A DNA stretch of 64,000 nucleotides from Bacillota bacterium (GTDB lineage Bacteria > Bacillota > Clostridia > Acetivibrionales > DSM-2933): the NCBI GenBank assembly GCA_023430975.1, contig JAEYYB010000057.1, positions 124,001 through 188,000 of the forward strand, read 5' to 3'. How positions within the stretch are numbered: position 1 is the stretch's first letter; each line of letters begins with the position of its first letter. The translations under genes and the position numbers were made by a program. The notes under the pieces are model-generated. The model was not told where the DNA came from and searched no databases. It saw nothing but the letters and a program-made list of their open reading frames with translations. Shown here piece after piece: positions 1 through 8,657 of the stretch.

Positions 1-558
1 ATCCACACGCCTGCATGAGGCGTGACCTTTTCGTACACTTCACGGGAAAACGGTGTTAATGTTTCAATCCACACGCCTGCATGAGGCGTGACCACCGACC
101 ACACAGATCCGGTTGCATACTTCCGTGTTTCAATCCACACGCCTGCATGAGGCGTGACCATGAATGATTTTGATTTTATCATTAAGATCAATGTTTCAAT
201 CCACACGCCTGCATGAGGCGTGACTACCAATACAGGTGACCGATCAGCAGCTAGTGTGGTTTCAATCCACACGCCTGCATGAGGCGTGACTTTGATTCTT
301 GGTCACATAAGAAATTACCTCAAAAGTTTCAATCCACACGCCTGCATGAGGCGTGACACTCCCACGATATCAATTATGGTATTTTTGAGTATGTTTCAAT
401 CCACACGCCTGCATGAGGCGTGACATATCAGGTGGTGTTATTGGAGACCAGACTAAAAAAGTTTCAATCCACACGCCTGCATGAGGCGTGACCTATGCGG
501 AATTTTCGCAAATATCGTGCAAAATTGTTTCAATCCACACGCCTGCATGAGGCGTGAC
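1..558 (-). CRISPR. Type I-C CRISPR array, 9 repeats and 8 spacers, open at the left edge
   Basis: Eight complete 32-bp repeats start at 61, 127, 193, 259, 326, 393, 461 and 527. A ninth, cut by the window edge, covers 1-26. All visible copies are identical. The eight spacers are 34-36 bp. Read on the minus strand the repeat ends in ATTGAAAC and contains a 7-bp stem (CACGCCT/AGGCGTG) around a 5-nt loop, leaving an 11-nt tail TGGATTGAAAC. That matches the 5' handle made by Cas5 in type I-C systems. Transcription should therefore run leftwards from the leader next to cas2, so 527-558 is the leader-proximal and newest repeat. The array continues beyond the window, so its total length is unknown. 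I saw no spacer matching another part of this window by eye. Confidence 0.98.
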
Positions 559-727
559 AGTTCACAAAAAAAATCCTTATTCCACTATAACTTCAGACTA
601 CAAATCCGCGAAAGCCAATAAATAGCCAAAAATCATTATACAAATAAATAGATAAATACAACAAAAGCTTGATTATTCCCTCATCGCGAACCTATAGTAA
701 AATCAATGTAAGCATACCAATCGCGAA
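559..727 (-). promoter_or_regulatory. CRISPR leader
   Basis: This is the AT-rich, gene-free stretch between the cas2 stop codon and the first repeat. Its position relative to the repeat orientation identifies it as the leader that should hold the array promoter and the integration signals. No repeat-like sequence remains in it. I did not find a promoter that I would defend base by base. Confidence 0.8.
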
Positions 728-1018
728 TCATGTTATAATAATTCCTTCTGGATCATATCCTTCTTTTGCACCAACGTGTTCAATTTTAGGTTTCCAATTA
801 CTTCCTAAATAATAGAACCTCAAGCTGTCTTTATCCTTATCCATAACATCTATTAGCTTGTTTTTCAATAATGCTATCTGATGTGGGTCAGCCAAACATT
901 CAAAAACTGAATGTTGAACCCTTTGGCCATAATCTCTACATAACTTAGCAATCTTTCTCAACCGTTTCTCTCCAGCAACAGTTGTAGTATTTACATCGTA
1001 AGTTATAAGTACCATCAT
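728..1018 (-). CDS. cas2: CRISPR-associated endoribonuclease/integrase subunit Cas2
   Basis: Cas2 forms the Cas1-Cas2 complex that inserts new spacers at the leader end of the array. The 96-residue length is normal. The N-terminus MMVLITYDVNT carries the conserved beta-strand with its aspartate (D8), and QRVQHSVFEC matches the conserved region of the ferredoxin-like fold. The gene follows cas1 after an 11-bp gap and is the last cas gene before the leader, the usual end of a type I-C adaptation module. Start at 1018 or 1015 (double Met) cannot be decided. The family and subtype assignment is secure. Confidence 0.97.
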   Translation of the reverse strand: MMVLITYDVNTTTVAGEKRLRKIAKLCRDYGQRVQHSVFECLADPHQIALLKNKLIDVMDKDKDSLRFYYLGSNWKPKIEHVGAKEGYDPEGIIIT

Positions 1019-1029
1019 AATTATATCAC

Positions 1030-2061
1030 CTACTTCCAGAAAAATGGAGGGTAATCATCCAAATCTCCTCTAATATGCCTTGCCATCAATAGTGCTTGAG
1101 CATATGGCAAAAGGCCTATTGGTATTTTTTCATCAAGATAAGGGTGGGTAATTTCCTCCTTTTTCCTTTTTTGCCATTCAGTTAATACAAGTTTCTTTGT
1201 ATCATCTGACATAATAACTGCTTCAGATTCCTTTCTTATGAACCCTTTTGCACTGATTTGCCTTCTATTAATCAATGATAAAACCATTCTATCAACTAAA
1301 TATGATCTGAACTCTTCCATCATATCAAGTGCTAAACTGCTTCTTCCTGGCCTGTCTCTGTGAAGATATCCTACTTGAGGGTCTAAACCAACTGATTCTA
1401 ATGCTGCTTCGACATCATGGGATAAAATTGTGTATAGAAAAGATAACAATGCATTCACATTATCTGTTGGAGGTCTTTTAATTCTTTCATGAAAGAAAAA
1501 TTCATCTTTTTGAGTAAGTATCATGTCATCAAGGCATCCAAAGTAAATTCTAGCCGCTTCTCCTTCAATACCTCGGAGTAAATCAATGTTATTAACATTA
1601 TGGATCTCCTCAGCCAATCTTTTCAACATATTCACTGCTGACACCAATTCATTGCTTTCTATTTTTTCGCCATGATCCCTTAATGCTCTTTGAATGCATA
1701 CCCGGGAATTGAGAATTTTTGATACAATAAATCGCTTAGATAACCGAAGTGTTGTTTCATCATTATCAGCCCACCTGTACTGTTGTCTCCTTAATAATAC
1801 ATTTCCATGAGCTTTGCCTGTTACTCTCCCCAGGAAATACCCGCTTGAACTCAAAAATGAAAAAGCTACCCCACGTTCACAACAAAGTCTCATAAGTGCA
1901 GGACTTGCTCCAGCGTATCCAAAAGTAATAATTCCTTCAAGGTTGTGAATTGGAATTCTAAATTTAATTTGGTCGTCAGCTTTTACAAGCACATTTTCAC
2001 CTTGGCAGGCCAAATAGGCATCAGGAGTGGTTACATAAAGTGTATTCAAAAGTCTTCTCAT
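1030..2061 (-). CDS. cas1: CRISPR-associated integrase Cas1, type I-C
   Basis: Cas1 is the catalytic integrase of spacer acquisition. The 343-residue protein has the usual two-part layout. The N-terminal beta domain begins MRRLLNTLYVTTPDAYLACQ. The alpha-helical catalytic half includes GIEGEAARIYF (metal-binding Glu), HDVEAALESVGLDPQVGYLHR (the GLDP..GxxH region) and DMMEEFR (further acidic ligands). All expected metal ligands appear present, so the protein should be active. Its ATG overlaps the 3' end of cas4 by 4 bp, which suggests translational coupling of cas4-cas1-cas2. Confidence 0.97.
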   Translation of the reverse strand: MRRLLNTLYVTTPDAYLACQGENVLVKADDQIKFRIPIHNLEGIITFGYAGASPALMRLCCERGVAFSFLSSSGYFLGRVTGKAHGNVLLRRQQYRWADNDETTLRLSKRFIVSKILNSRVCIQRALRDHGEKIESNELVSAVNMLKRLAEEIHNVNNIDLLRGIEGEAARIYFGCLDDMILTQKDEFFFHERIKRPPTDNVNALLSFLYTILSHDVEAALESVGLDPQVGYLHRDRPGRSSLALDMMEEFRSYLVDRMVLSLINRRQISAKGFIRKESEAVIMSDDTKKLVLTEWQKRKKEEITHPYLDEKIPIGLLPYAQALLMARHIRGDLDDYPPFFWK

Positions 2062-2747
2062 TCCAACTCCTCACTTTCATTAAAAGCAGCATTAATATAG
2101 TTGCTGACTGAACGATATTTTTTTGTCAGCCTTGGATTACACAACTCTACCAAAGAACAAATTGAACAATGTTTTCCAACTTCGGCAGGAGGAGTTTTTC
2201 CTTCCTTAAACATTTTGTGCATATTATCTGCAAGGTAATATACCCTGGTTCTTATTTGTTCGTTTAAGTCAATCCTTTGCCTATGCTTAATTTGATCGTA
2301 GTAAAGTTCACCGTAATCTATTTTCACATTCATCATTTCTTCCAGGCATATGGCTTGGGCACAGAGTTGCACCGCATCCCTGTCATCCTTCTTGGGTTTT
2401 CCCCTTTTAAATTCAATTGGTGCGACAATCCAAAAACCCCGTCGGCCTTTTAGGGTCGTTGAATATTGCGATTCCGTTTCAACTCTTGTAAATTCTACAA
2501 CGTCAGCTATGCCTCTTAATCCCAGTGAATAGGATACAAGAGGCATTGCCCTTACAATCCGCAGTCCTTTTCTTGTTTCATCCAAAAAAGGATCATCGGA
2601 ACGCTTATGTATAAATTGTCCTTCAATAGTTCTGACATTTTCAGCCCAAAGCTGCTCTATATGTATCAATGCCCATTGGCGTCTGCAGAAAGCAAAGTGC
2701 TGTATACCTGATAGCATGAGTATTTCTTCATCAGGGTAATTTCTCAT
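2058..2747 (-). CDS. cas4: CRISPR-associated exonuclease Cas4
   Basis: Cas4 trims prespacers and selects the PAM before Cas1-Cas2 integration. The 229-residue protein begins with the conserved MLSGIQHFAFCRRQWALIH, whose Cys is one ligand of the iron-sulfur cluster. The remaining three Cys are in KHCSICSLVELC near the C-terminus. The RecB-like nuclease core shows PIEFKRGKPKKDD followed by DAVQLCAQA (the E-x-K and QxxxY-like region). It overlaps cas1 and lies 31 bp downstream of cas3. Length and motifs match the type I-C Cas4 family. Confidence 0.95.
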   Translation of the reverse strand: MRNYPDEEILMLSGIQHFAFCRRQWALIHIEQLWAENVRTIEGQFIHKRSDDPFLDETRKGLRIVRAMPLVSYSLGLRGIADVVEFTRVETESQYSTTLKGRRGFWIVAPIEFKRGKPKKDDRDAVQLCAQAICLEEMMNVKIDYGELYYDQIKHRQRIDLNEQIRTRVYYLADNMHKMFKEGKTPPAEVGKHCSICSLVELCNPRLTKKYRSVSNYINAAFNESEELE

Positions 2748-2778
2748 AACATATTCTCTTTCTATTAATAATATATAC

Positions 2779-4998
2779 TTAAATAATTAATACATCTAGT
2801 TCCTTTATTTCTTCAATTTCCAAAATATATTTCATATATCCTAAGAACTTTGCATCATAGCCTCCATCAAACCAACGATAAATTTCCCTTTGTTCATTTA
2901 TAAGCTTTAATTCTAACTTTGATATTTTATCTGACCAAATCTGCACACTATTTTTAACCAGTTCTCTAGAATTAATCTTTTTCCCATTCTCAAGCATTTC
3001 AATTATTTCTTGATTCATTACAACAAGTCTCGTATCACTATCAATTATTTTACAGTTATCCGCTACTTTAGGATAATCGTGAGCTTTCTCATACATCTGT
3101 ATCTTATCAATTTTATCATCATATTTCTCTTTTAATTCTCGCCTAATAGTTTCTGTTACTAATTCGGTTATAGAAAGTTTATTTATCAACCCCTCTTCGA
3201 TTATTTGTCTAAATACTTTTTGTGATGTTTTAAATCTTGGATGCAGCTTAATCTTAGGATCTTCCAAAATAAAACACCACATTTCTGAATCACTATATTC
3301 TCCTTCACGATTTACTCTTCCACTAATCTGCAAAAAACTCTGAATGGAACGTAATTCGGCAAAGCCATTTCTAAACGAAAAGTTCAATCCAGCTTCTGCA
3401 CAACTTGTTGCTACAAGAGTCCAATTTTGTTGATATTTAAGTTCATTAGTTTCTTTATTTCTTTCTAATCTACTGTAAATTTCTTCAATTATTGGTGCTC
3501 TATCTTTTGGCGTTAATGCTGTTGATAAATGTAAAACATCGTACCCTTTATCTCTCATACTTTTGGCTAAATAAGCAGCTGAATGAACTGTATTCATAAT
3601 AATAATTCTAGGTCCTTTCTTGCTTATTACAAATTCCAAAAATTCATCCAAACACTGATAAACCTCTATTTTATTCATATCAATTGGTACTTTTAATTCA
3701 ACTCTATTTTTCTCATAAATTTCTGCTTCTTGTCGTAATTCTTGAGGAATTAATTCTGGTATAGGAAGTTTATTATCTATAAACTTATCTACTTCCCAAA
3801 ATTTCACGCTTGTACCGGATCCTAACACTAAATGACAATTCCAATTTAAAATTAACTTCTCAAGCCACAACCAAGCTTGCGGCCATAGCCATGTTGGAAT
3901 CGCTGCATGACTTTCATCAACAAATATACCTGTTCCTGGTAATTCATGTAATTTTCTTATAGTTGATGGTCTGTTACTCCCAAGGGTTTCAAAGAATTGC
4001 ACCGCAGTCGTAACTATAATTGGAGCATTCCACAGAGTTGAAAGTTCTCTTGCTTCCACAGTTGAAAAATCAGCTTGATGATCATGCTCAGCAACAATTT
4101 TTTCTGGGTCTTCGCCTTCTAGAACCAATGCTTGCCTATATGTTTTTACAGATTGAGTAATTATGTTAGTAAATGGTAGTACTACAATGATATGCCTCAG
4201 CCCTCTTTCTATTGCAACTTTAAGCATATGTGCCATTATTGCAGTAGTTTTACCTGTACCAACAGGGCTATCACAAAAATAAACTGGATTATGAAATTCT
4301 CCATTTCTACATGCAAAATAGATTTTGTCTCTCAATTGATTACGGTGCTTTTTCTCATTTCCTTTAGATACTGTTTTAATATATTCATCAAGCTTAACTA
4401 ATCTTTCATTCCACTTCATTTCATAGGCTGGTTTATTATAACACCCTGTATCTCCATAATCTCCATCTACTAAGCATGAAAGACATAATCTTCGCAATAA
4501 ACCATCTGGAGTTGCAGTTTGTTTATAATCACTTAACGAAGCATTAGCTTCCATTCTGTGAATTTCTAAATAATAATTCAAATTATTATTAGTTTTATCC
4601 ATTATTTCAACATCTCTAAATTTATGTTCCCTAGAAAGCTCCTCAATAATTGAAGGCAATCCTCTATGATGTGATAAAACTAGCAAAGCTGATTCTATCT
4701 TTTTTTCTATTTCCTTTAGGTAAGCTACACCAGCATCTACATGATTAATAGGTAAATGTCTAGCCTTTTTTATTCCATTTAAAACTTCTTGGTTTTCATC
4801 ATCAAGCTTACCAAGATCATGATAATATGCAGCCCATACTACAATATCAATCAAATTGCTCTTATTTTCTAGGGAACAGTATTTGATCATATCTACAACA
4901 TTGTCTTTAGCCCTACTCAACACTCCTAAAATATGGTCTTTATATAATTGTGCTTGAATTCCTTTTTTATCATTTGCACTATGTGCCAAAGGTTTCAT
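2779..4998 (-). CDS. cas3: CRISPR-associated helicase-nuclease Cas3
   Basis: Cas3 is recruited to Cascade-bound target DNA, unwinds it and degrades it. The 739-residue protein has the N-terminal HD nuclease domain (H60-D61 in AAYYHDLGK, then NHVDAG and SHHRG, H110-H111) and an SF2 helicase core with Walker A SPVGTGKTT (about 244-252), the DESH box (361-364) and the late motif SGRVNREG. Both activities look intact. Oddly, cas3 lies between cas7 and cas4, whereas the textbook type I-C operon has cas3 first. The placement recalls type I-B operons, but the neighbouring Cas8c, Cas7 and Cas5 are clearly type I-C. Confidence 0.96.
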   Translation of the reverse strand: MKPLAHSANDKKGIQAQLYKDHILGVLSRAKDNVVDMIKYCSLENKSNLIDIVVWAAYYHDLGKLDDENQEVLNGIKKARHLPINHVDAGVAYLKEIEKKIESALLVLSHHRGLPSIIEELSREHKFRDVEIMDKTNNNLNYYLEIHRMEANASLSDYKQTATPDGLLRRLCLSCLVDGDYGDTGCYNKPAYEMKWNERLVKLDEYIKTVSKGNEKKHRNQLRDKIYFACRNGEFHNPVYFCDSPVGTGKTTAIMAHMLKVAIERGLRHIIVVLPFTNIITQSVKTYRQALVLEGEDPEKIVAEHDHQADFSTVEARELSTLWNAPIIVTTAVQFFETLGSNRPSTIRKLHELPGTGIFVDESHAAIPTWLWPQAWLWLEKLILNWNCHLVLGSGTSVKFWEVDKFIDNKLPIPELIPQELRQEAEIYEKNRVELKVPIDMNKIEVYQCLDEFLEFVISKKGPRIIIMNTVHSAAYLAKSMRDKGYDVLHLSTALTPKDRAPIIEEIYSRLERNKETNELKYQQNWTLVATSCAEAGLNFSFRNGFAELRSIQSFLQISGRVNREGEYSDSEMWCFILEDPKIKLHPRFKTSQKVFRQIIEEGLINKLSITELVTETIRRELKEKYDDKIDKIQMYEKAHDYPKVADNCKIIDSDTRLVVMNQEIIEMLENGKKINSRELVKNSVQIWSDKISKLELKLINEQREIYRWFDGGYDAKFLGYMKYILEIEEIKELDVLII

Positions 4999-5002
4999 TA
5001 TA

Positions 5003-5884
5003 CTATATCTCCTGCATCAAATCTCTAACATGTCCAGTTTTTCCGTTTAACTTATTATTCAAAATAGAAATCTGCTTGTTTAAATCTTCTAAGTTGTAAT
5101 CTTTCCATGAATCTGATGGTTTTTCTGTATCTCCTATTTTCTTTGGTGTTAATGCCTCAATAATTTCAAAATCATTATACCTTCCAACTGGAGAATTATG
5201 CTCCACATAAAATGCATGCCTAATATTAACTTGAGATCTAATATATGATGATGTTTGACTATAAGCATAAGGAATCGTTTTAAGCAAAATATCAATGTCT
5301 TTTTTGCTACATTGTGTTTTACCTGCTGCAGTTGCATTTATAAAAAATGGCATACAGTATATTCCATGCTGAACTATACGGTAACCTAATGGTGCCATAC
5401 CCCTGCTCTTTTTATCTTGAACAGGTGCTACTTTAGTAGTTGTTAACCTTTCAATTCTAATAGGTGATATTGATACCGCTAAAGAGAATTGAGCAACGCC
5501 CGTCTGAATTTTATTTGCCATATCTTCCTCTAAGAATGTATTTCCAAATACACGTGCATCCCAATATTTATCTAAAAACTTGTTATTTTTCAGCTCTTCT
5601 ATAACACTCTGTCTATTTATGTCTCTTTTTTCTAATAAATCATATCTATTATATTCATCTGCTTCTATATTCAAACTTTGACTTACTTGCATCCATACTG
5701 GTCCTTCTTTAAACATAACCAAATCTCTCACTTTTCTTTTAAATGATACTGGCGATATTTCACCCCTACCATCATGTCTTTGTCTAGGATCACTTTCACG
5801 GTCAGGGTCACCATTAGGATTTGAGTTAATTACTTCAATTATTAATAAACCTGTTCCTCGATTAATATTCTCTAACATATACAT
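5003..5884 (-). CDS. cas7c: Cascade backbone protein Cas7 (Csd2), type I-C
   Basis: Cas7 polymerises along the crRNA and forms the backbone of the type I-C Cascade. The 293-residue protein carries the family signature NSNPNGDPDRESDPRQ near the N-terminus, followed by GRGEISPVSFKRKVRD, both diagnostic of Csd2/Cas7. A strong GAGGAGG ribosome site sits 4-5 nt before the ATG at 5884, and the ATG overlaps the cas8c stop in a TAATG arrangement. It is followed 4 bp later by cas3. Confidence 0.96.
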   Translation of the reverse strand: MYMLENINRGTGLLIIEVINSNPNGDPDRESDPRQRHDGRGEISPVSFKRKVRDLVMFKEGPVWMQVSQSLNIEADEYNRYDLLEKRDINRQSVIEELKNNKFLDKYWDARVFGNTFLEEDMANKIQTGVAQFSLAVSISPIRIERLTTTKVAPVQDKKSRGMAPLGYRIVQHGIYCMPFFINATAAGKTQCSKKDIDILLKTIPYAYSQTSSYIRSQVNIRHAFYVEHNSPVGRYNDFEIIEALTPKKIGDTEKPSDSWKDYNLEDLNKQISILNNKLNGKTGHVRDLMQEI

Positions 5885-6249
5885 TAGTCCTCCTCTTTCT
5901 TATCTATTTTAGCTAAATAACCAAGCAAAACCTGTGCACGTTCGACATCATTAAAACTATTAGGAATTTCTTGTTCACTTATTGCCTTTGTGACTATGCC
6001 CATTTGATTAATTGCCCATTTGGCGTATTTTACATCCGTTTCCATGTTTGTATCTGCCCATGCTTTATATATCATAATTCTTTCTTCTAGTAAATTCAGT
6101 GCTCTAATTGGAAATTCAACGGCTGTATGCATTATTGAATTCCCAATCAACTGAGGTGGTACGTCCCTTCTTACATTTTTACAATACTCTCTATGTAGTA
6201 CATCTGACAGCATCATCAATCTTCCAATATTAAAAGCTACACTATTCAT
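5884..6249 (-). CDS. cas11c: Probable Cas11c small subunit, internal start within cas8c
   Basis: In characterised type I-C systems the small subunit Cas11c is made from an internal start near the 3' end of cas8c. The sequence supports the same here. On the minus strand AAAGGAGG is followed by ATTTT and an in-frame ATG at 6249 (protein MNSVAFNIGRLMMLSD...). The product would be 121 residues, mostly helical by composition and of the expected size. This is the only strong ribosome site I noticed in the C-terminal third of the gene. That the site is visible is an observation; that it is used is inference from the family. Confidence 0.75.
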   Translation of the reverse strand: MNSVAFNIGRLMMLSDVLHREYCKNVRRDVPPQLIGNSIMHTAVEFPIRALNLLEERIMIYKAWADTNMETDVKYAKWAINQMGIVTKAISEQEIPNSFNDVERAQVLLGYLAKIDKKEED

Positions 6250-7935
6250 AAAATCCTCCTTTCTGCATCCTTGTTTATATAATAAAATTGACATTAAAGA
6301 AAGTGCAAGACAAGCATCATGCAAATATTTAGATACTTCCAAAAGTTCATTTCTATAATTGTGATGTCCAATATTTATTAGTAAATATTTAGACTGAACT
6401 ATAATTTTTGCAAGCATATTCTTTACAGAAATTTCTTCATATTCAATAGGTATAAATACTTCATAGACATCTTTTAATGTAATTCCTGTAGCTGATTCAT
6501 AAATTAAATTCTTTTTACCACCATTCACTTCCACTCTCCACAATTTTCTAGCAAATGTAATAATTTCACCAGGATATGGACAATGAAGCTTGATAGTTTT
6601 TGCACCTGATTGTTCTTTAAGTGTAAATTCTATTTTAGGGCTATTTTTAAATGCCTCAACCCACTTTCTTGTATTTGATATAATATCATTTGATGTATAA
6701 ACCCTTGAAAACATAATTTGTTTTCTTCCATCATCAACTTTATTTATTACAAAAGAGTTTATTGTGACATTTGTATTTATTTCTGTCTTTTTTATTAAAC
6801 TAGAACATATTTTTTCTGTAAGTGTTTCAAATTTAATTACATCTTGCTCATAATTTGGTGAATCACCTAGCATTTTGGCTATTTCATCATCTGATTCAGG
6901 TTCATGTTCAACATAAGCTATTAATAAATTGAATTCTTTAGCCGTTTTTCCAGGGACTTGAACCCATGTTTTGTAATGTCTATCTTCATGAGTAAGAAAA
7001 ATCAGTGCATCGTTCATATCATTTTTAATATCTACACCAGCCTTAAATGTTTCCAGTCCTTTTAAGCCGTATCTTTTCAGACATAATATATCTTTGTTGC
7101 TTGAATATAAATATGTGGTGCCAACAACTCTTAGATTAGGATTTGGATACTTATCTTTCTCAATTATTCTTCTCTCACCTGTAAGTTGACAAATTTCTTT
7201 ATTCAAATCACAACTATCAGTCATTTCCTTTTTTATCAATTCGCTAATAAGCACTTTTCTTAATCTCTTGTCTTTAACCTTATAGATATAGTTTTGTGTA
7301 TTATATACATCAAAAACAATTAAGGTTTTTGAATAAAACTGTTTTTTCTTTCTATCATAGCTTCCAACTAAAATATCTTTAATTAAATCCAGCATTGAAC
7401 TATCAAATGAGTTAATACTTTCTTTAATAATTGACACTAAACGCGAATAGAATATGACTTGATCTTCACTATTCTTTGGGAATACATCAATAAGATCATA
7501 TAAAGCCTTTAATTCTCTAACACCTTCACAGATAGGCATTAGCTTATCTATTGTCCACTTTTTTACTAAAATATCCTTACTTTCAAAATTGTATTTATAT
7601 GTATTCAATTTTTGCATATCTAACAATTTTAATTTTTGTTCTTTACTATTAGCTTTTTTCCATCTTTCATCAAATTCTTCTGAAAAATCATGCAACAAAA
7701 ACGGCTTTTGAATACGTATAATTGGAAAACTATTATGTCCACCCTTTGCATGCTTCCATGTTTTTGCAAGTTCTTCTTTTGCCATATATTCAATATTACA
7801 TGGTTGCTTATTTTTATTAACCTCTACATACACTCCTGCAAAACTGCCAGGTTCTTTAATATCTTGATGTGTTGCTTCTTGGAGTATACCTTTTTGTTTA
7901 ACTATTCTTGCCATGTTATACAATTCATTAAGCAT
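5884..7935 (-). CDS. cas8c: Cascade large subunit Cas8c (Csd1)
   Basis: Cas8c is the large subunit of the type I-C Cascade and recognises the PAM. At 683 residues it is at the large end of the Csd1 family. Its position between cas5 (8-bp overlap) and cas7 (overlapping stop and start) and family-like stretches such as QLTGERRIIEKDKYPNPNLR and NIGRLM support the assignment. The family is divergent, so context carries much of the weight. The last 121 codons are probably also translated on their own as Cas11c. Confidence 0.93.
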   Translation of the reverse strand: MLNELYNMARIVKQKGILQEATHQDIKEPGSFAGVYVEVNKNKQPCNIEYMAKEELAKTWKHAKGGHNSFPIIRIQKPFLLHDFSEEFDERWKKANSKEQKLKLLDMQKLNTYKYNFESKDILVKKWTIDKLMPICEGVRELKALYDLIDVFPKNSEDQVIFYSRLVSIIKESINSFDSSMLDLIKDILVGSYDRKKKQFYSKTLIVFDVYNTQNYIYKVKDKRLRKVLISELIKKEMTDSCDLNKEICQLTGERRIIEKDKYPNPNLRVVGTTYLYSSNKDILCLKRYGLKGLETFKAGVDIKNDMNDALIFLTHEDRHYKTWVQVPGKTAKEFNLLIAYVEHEPESDDEIAKMLGDSPNYEQDVIKFETLTEKICSSLIKKTEINTNVTINSFVINKVDDGRKQIMFSRVYTSNDIISNTRKWVEAFKNSPKIEFTLKEQSGAKTIKLHCPYPGEIITFARKLWRVEVNGGKKNLIYESATGITLKDVYEVFIPIEYEEISVKNMLAKIIVQSKYLLINIGHHNYRNELLEVSKYLHDACLALSLMSILLYKQGCRKEDFMNSVAFNIGRLMMLSDVLHREYCKNVRRDVPPQLIGNSIMHTAVEFPIRALNLLEERIMIYKAWADTNMETDVKYAKWAINQMGIVTKAISEQEIPNSFNDVERAQVLLGYLAKIDKKEED

Positions 7936-8530
7936 AAATTAAGACTCCTTTCACAATTTTCACATTTTGCTTGAAAACAGGATTCACTTCTCCATATTCT
8001 TCCCTATCAAACATTGTAAATAGCATCGAAGGAATCTCAATATTTATTGATTCATCAACCTTTGTTGAATCCCTCAATTTCCCAAAATAACATGGAACAA
8101 ACTCTTTCCATCCCAGACATGGTGTAGTAAAGAATCTTCCTTGATTTAGTCTTCTAATGAACATATCTTGCAATGCATGAAGATGGTTATTCCTACTTGG
8201 AGCTCTTTCCAACTCTTCAACAACACCATAAATTTTATAACACACGTCAGACAACACTGTAGCTGCTAACTGAAAATTAGGAGTTCCCGACTTTTTTAGT
8301 GGGCCTCTATAGTTATTAAAATACCTTTGATAAACTATAGGTGAACAAATCTCTACTTTTATCGGTCTTATAAATGCAGATTTCAATCTAGCTATAGACT
8401 CGAACATACCCTTTGCTGCCGAGAATGTTGGGACTGGATAAGATACAGGGGCTGAACCAGTATCAGGTCTAGTAAACATTGCGGCTTTACCCTGAACCTC
8501 AAATTCAACATAATAATTCTTATTAATCAT
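7928..8530 (-). CDS. cas5c: crRNA-processing protein Cas5 (Cas5d), type I-C
   Basis: Type I-C lacks Cas6. Cas5 cleaves the pre-crRNA at the base of the repeat stem and caps the 5' handle in Cascade. The 200-residue protein is slightly short for the family. It opens with YYVEFEVQGKAAMFTRPDTG and continues SYPVPTFSAAKGMFESIAR, the conserved RAMP fold start and glycine-rich region of Cas5d. A GGAGGTGA ribosome site precedes the ATG. It is the first cas gene of the operon and overlaps cas8c by 8 bp. Confidence 0.94.
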   Translation of the reverse strand: MINKNYYVEFEVQGKAAMFTRPDTGSAPVSYPVPTFSAAKGMFESIARLKSAFIRPIKVEICSPIVYQRYFNNYRGPLKKSGTPNFQLAATVLSDVCYKIYGVVEELERAPSRNNHLHALQDMFIRRLNQGRFFTTPCLGWKEFVPCYFGKLRDSTKVDESINIEIPSMLFTMFDREEYGEVNPVFKQNVKIVKGVLIYA

Positions 8531-8657
8531 TATTTCACCTCCAATCAGATGTTTATTATACCTAACAATCTTTATATAACGTCATTAAAGTGTTTCCTCC
8601 TTTTCATTTCCCTTACAATCTAAATTATACATACTAACGCGGTCATATATCCGCAGG

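Noticed and set aside
2779..8530. Type I-B classification suggested by the cas3 position
   Set aside because: There is no Cas6, while Csd1-type Cas8c, Csd2-type Cas7, Cas5d and the 32-bp ATTGAAAC repeat all indicate type I-C.
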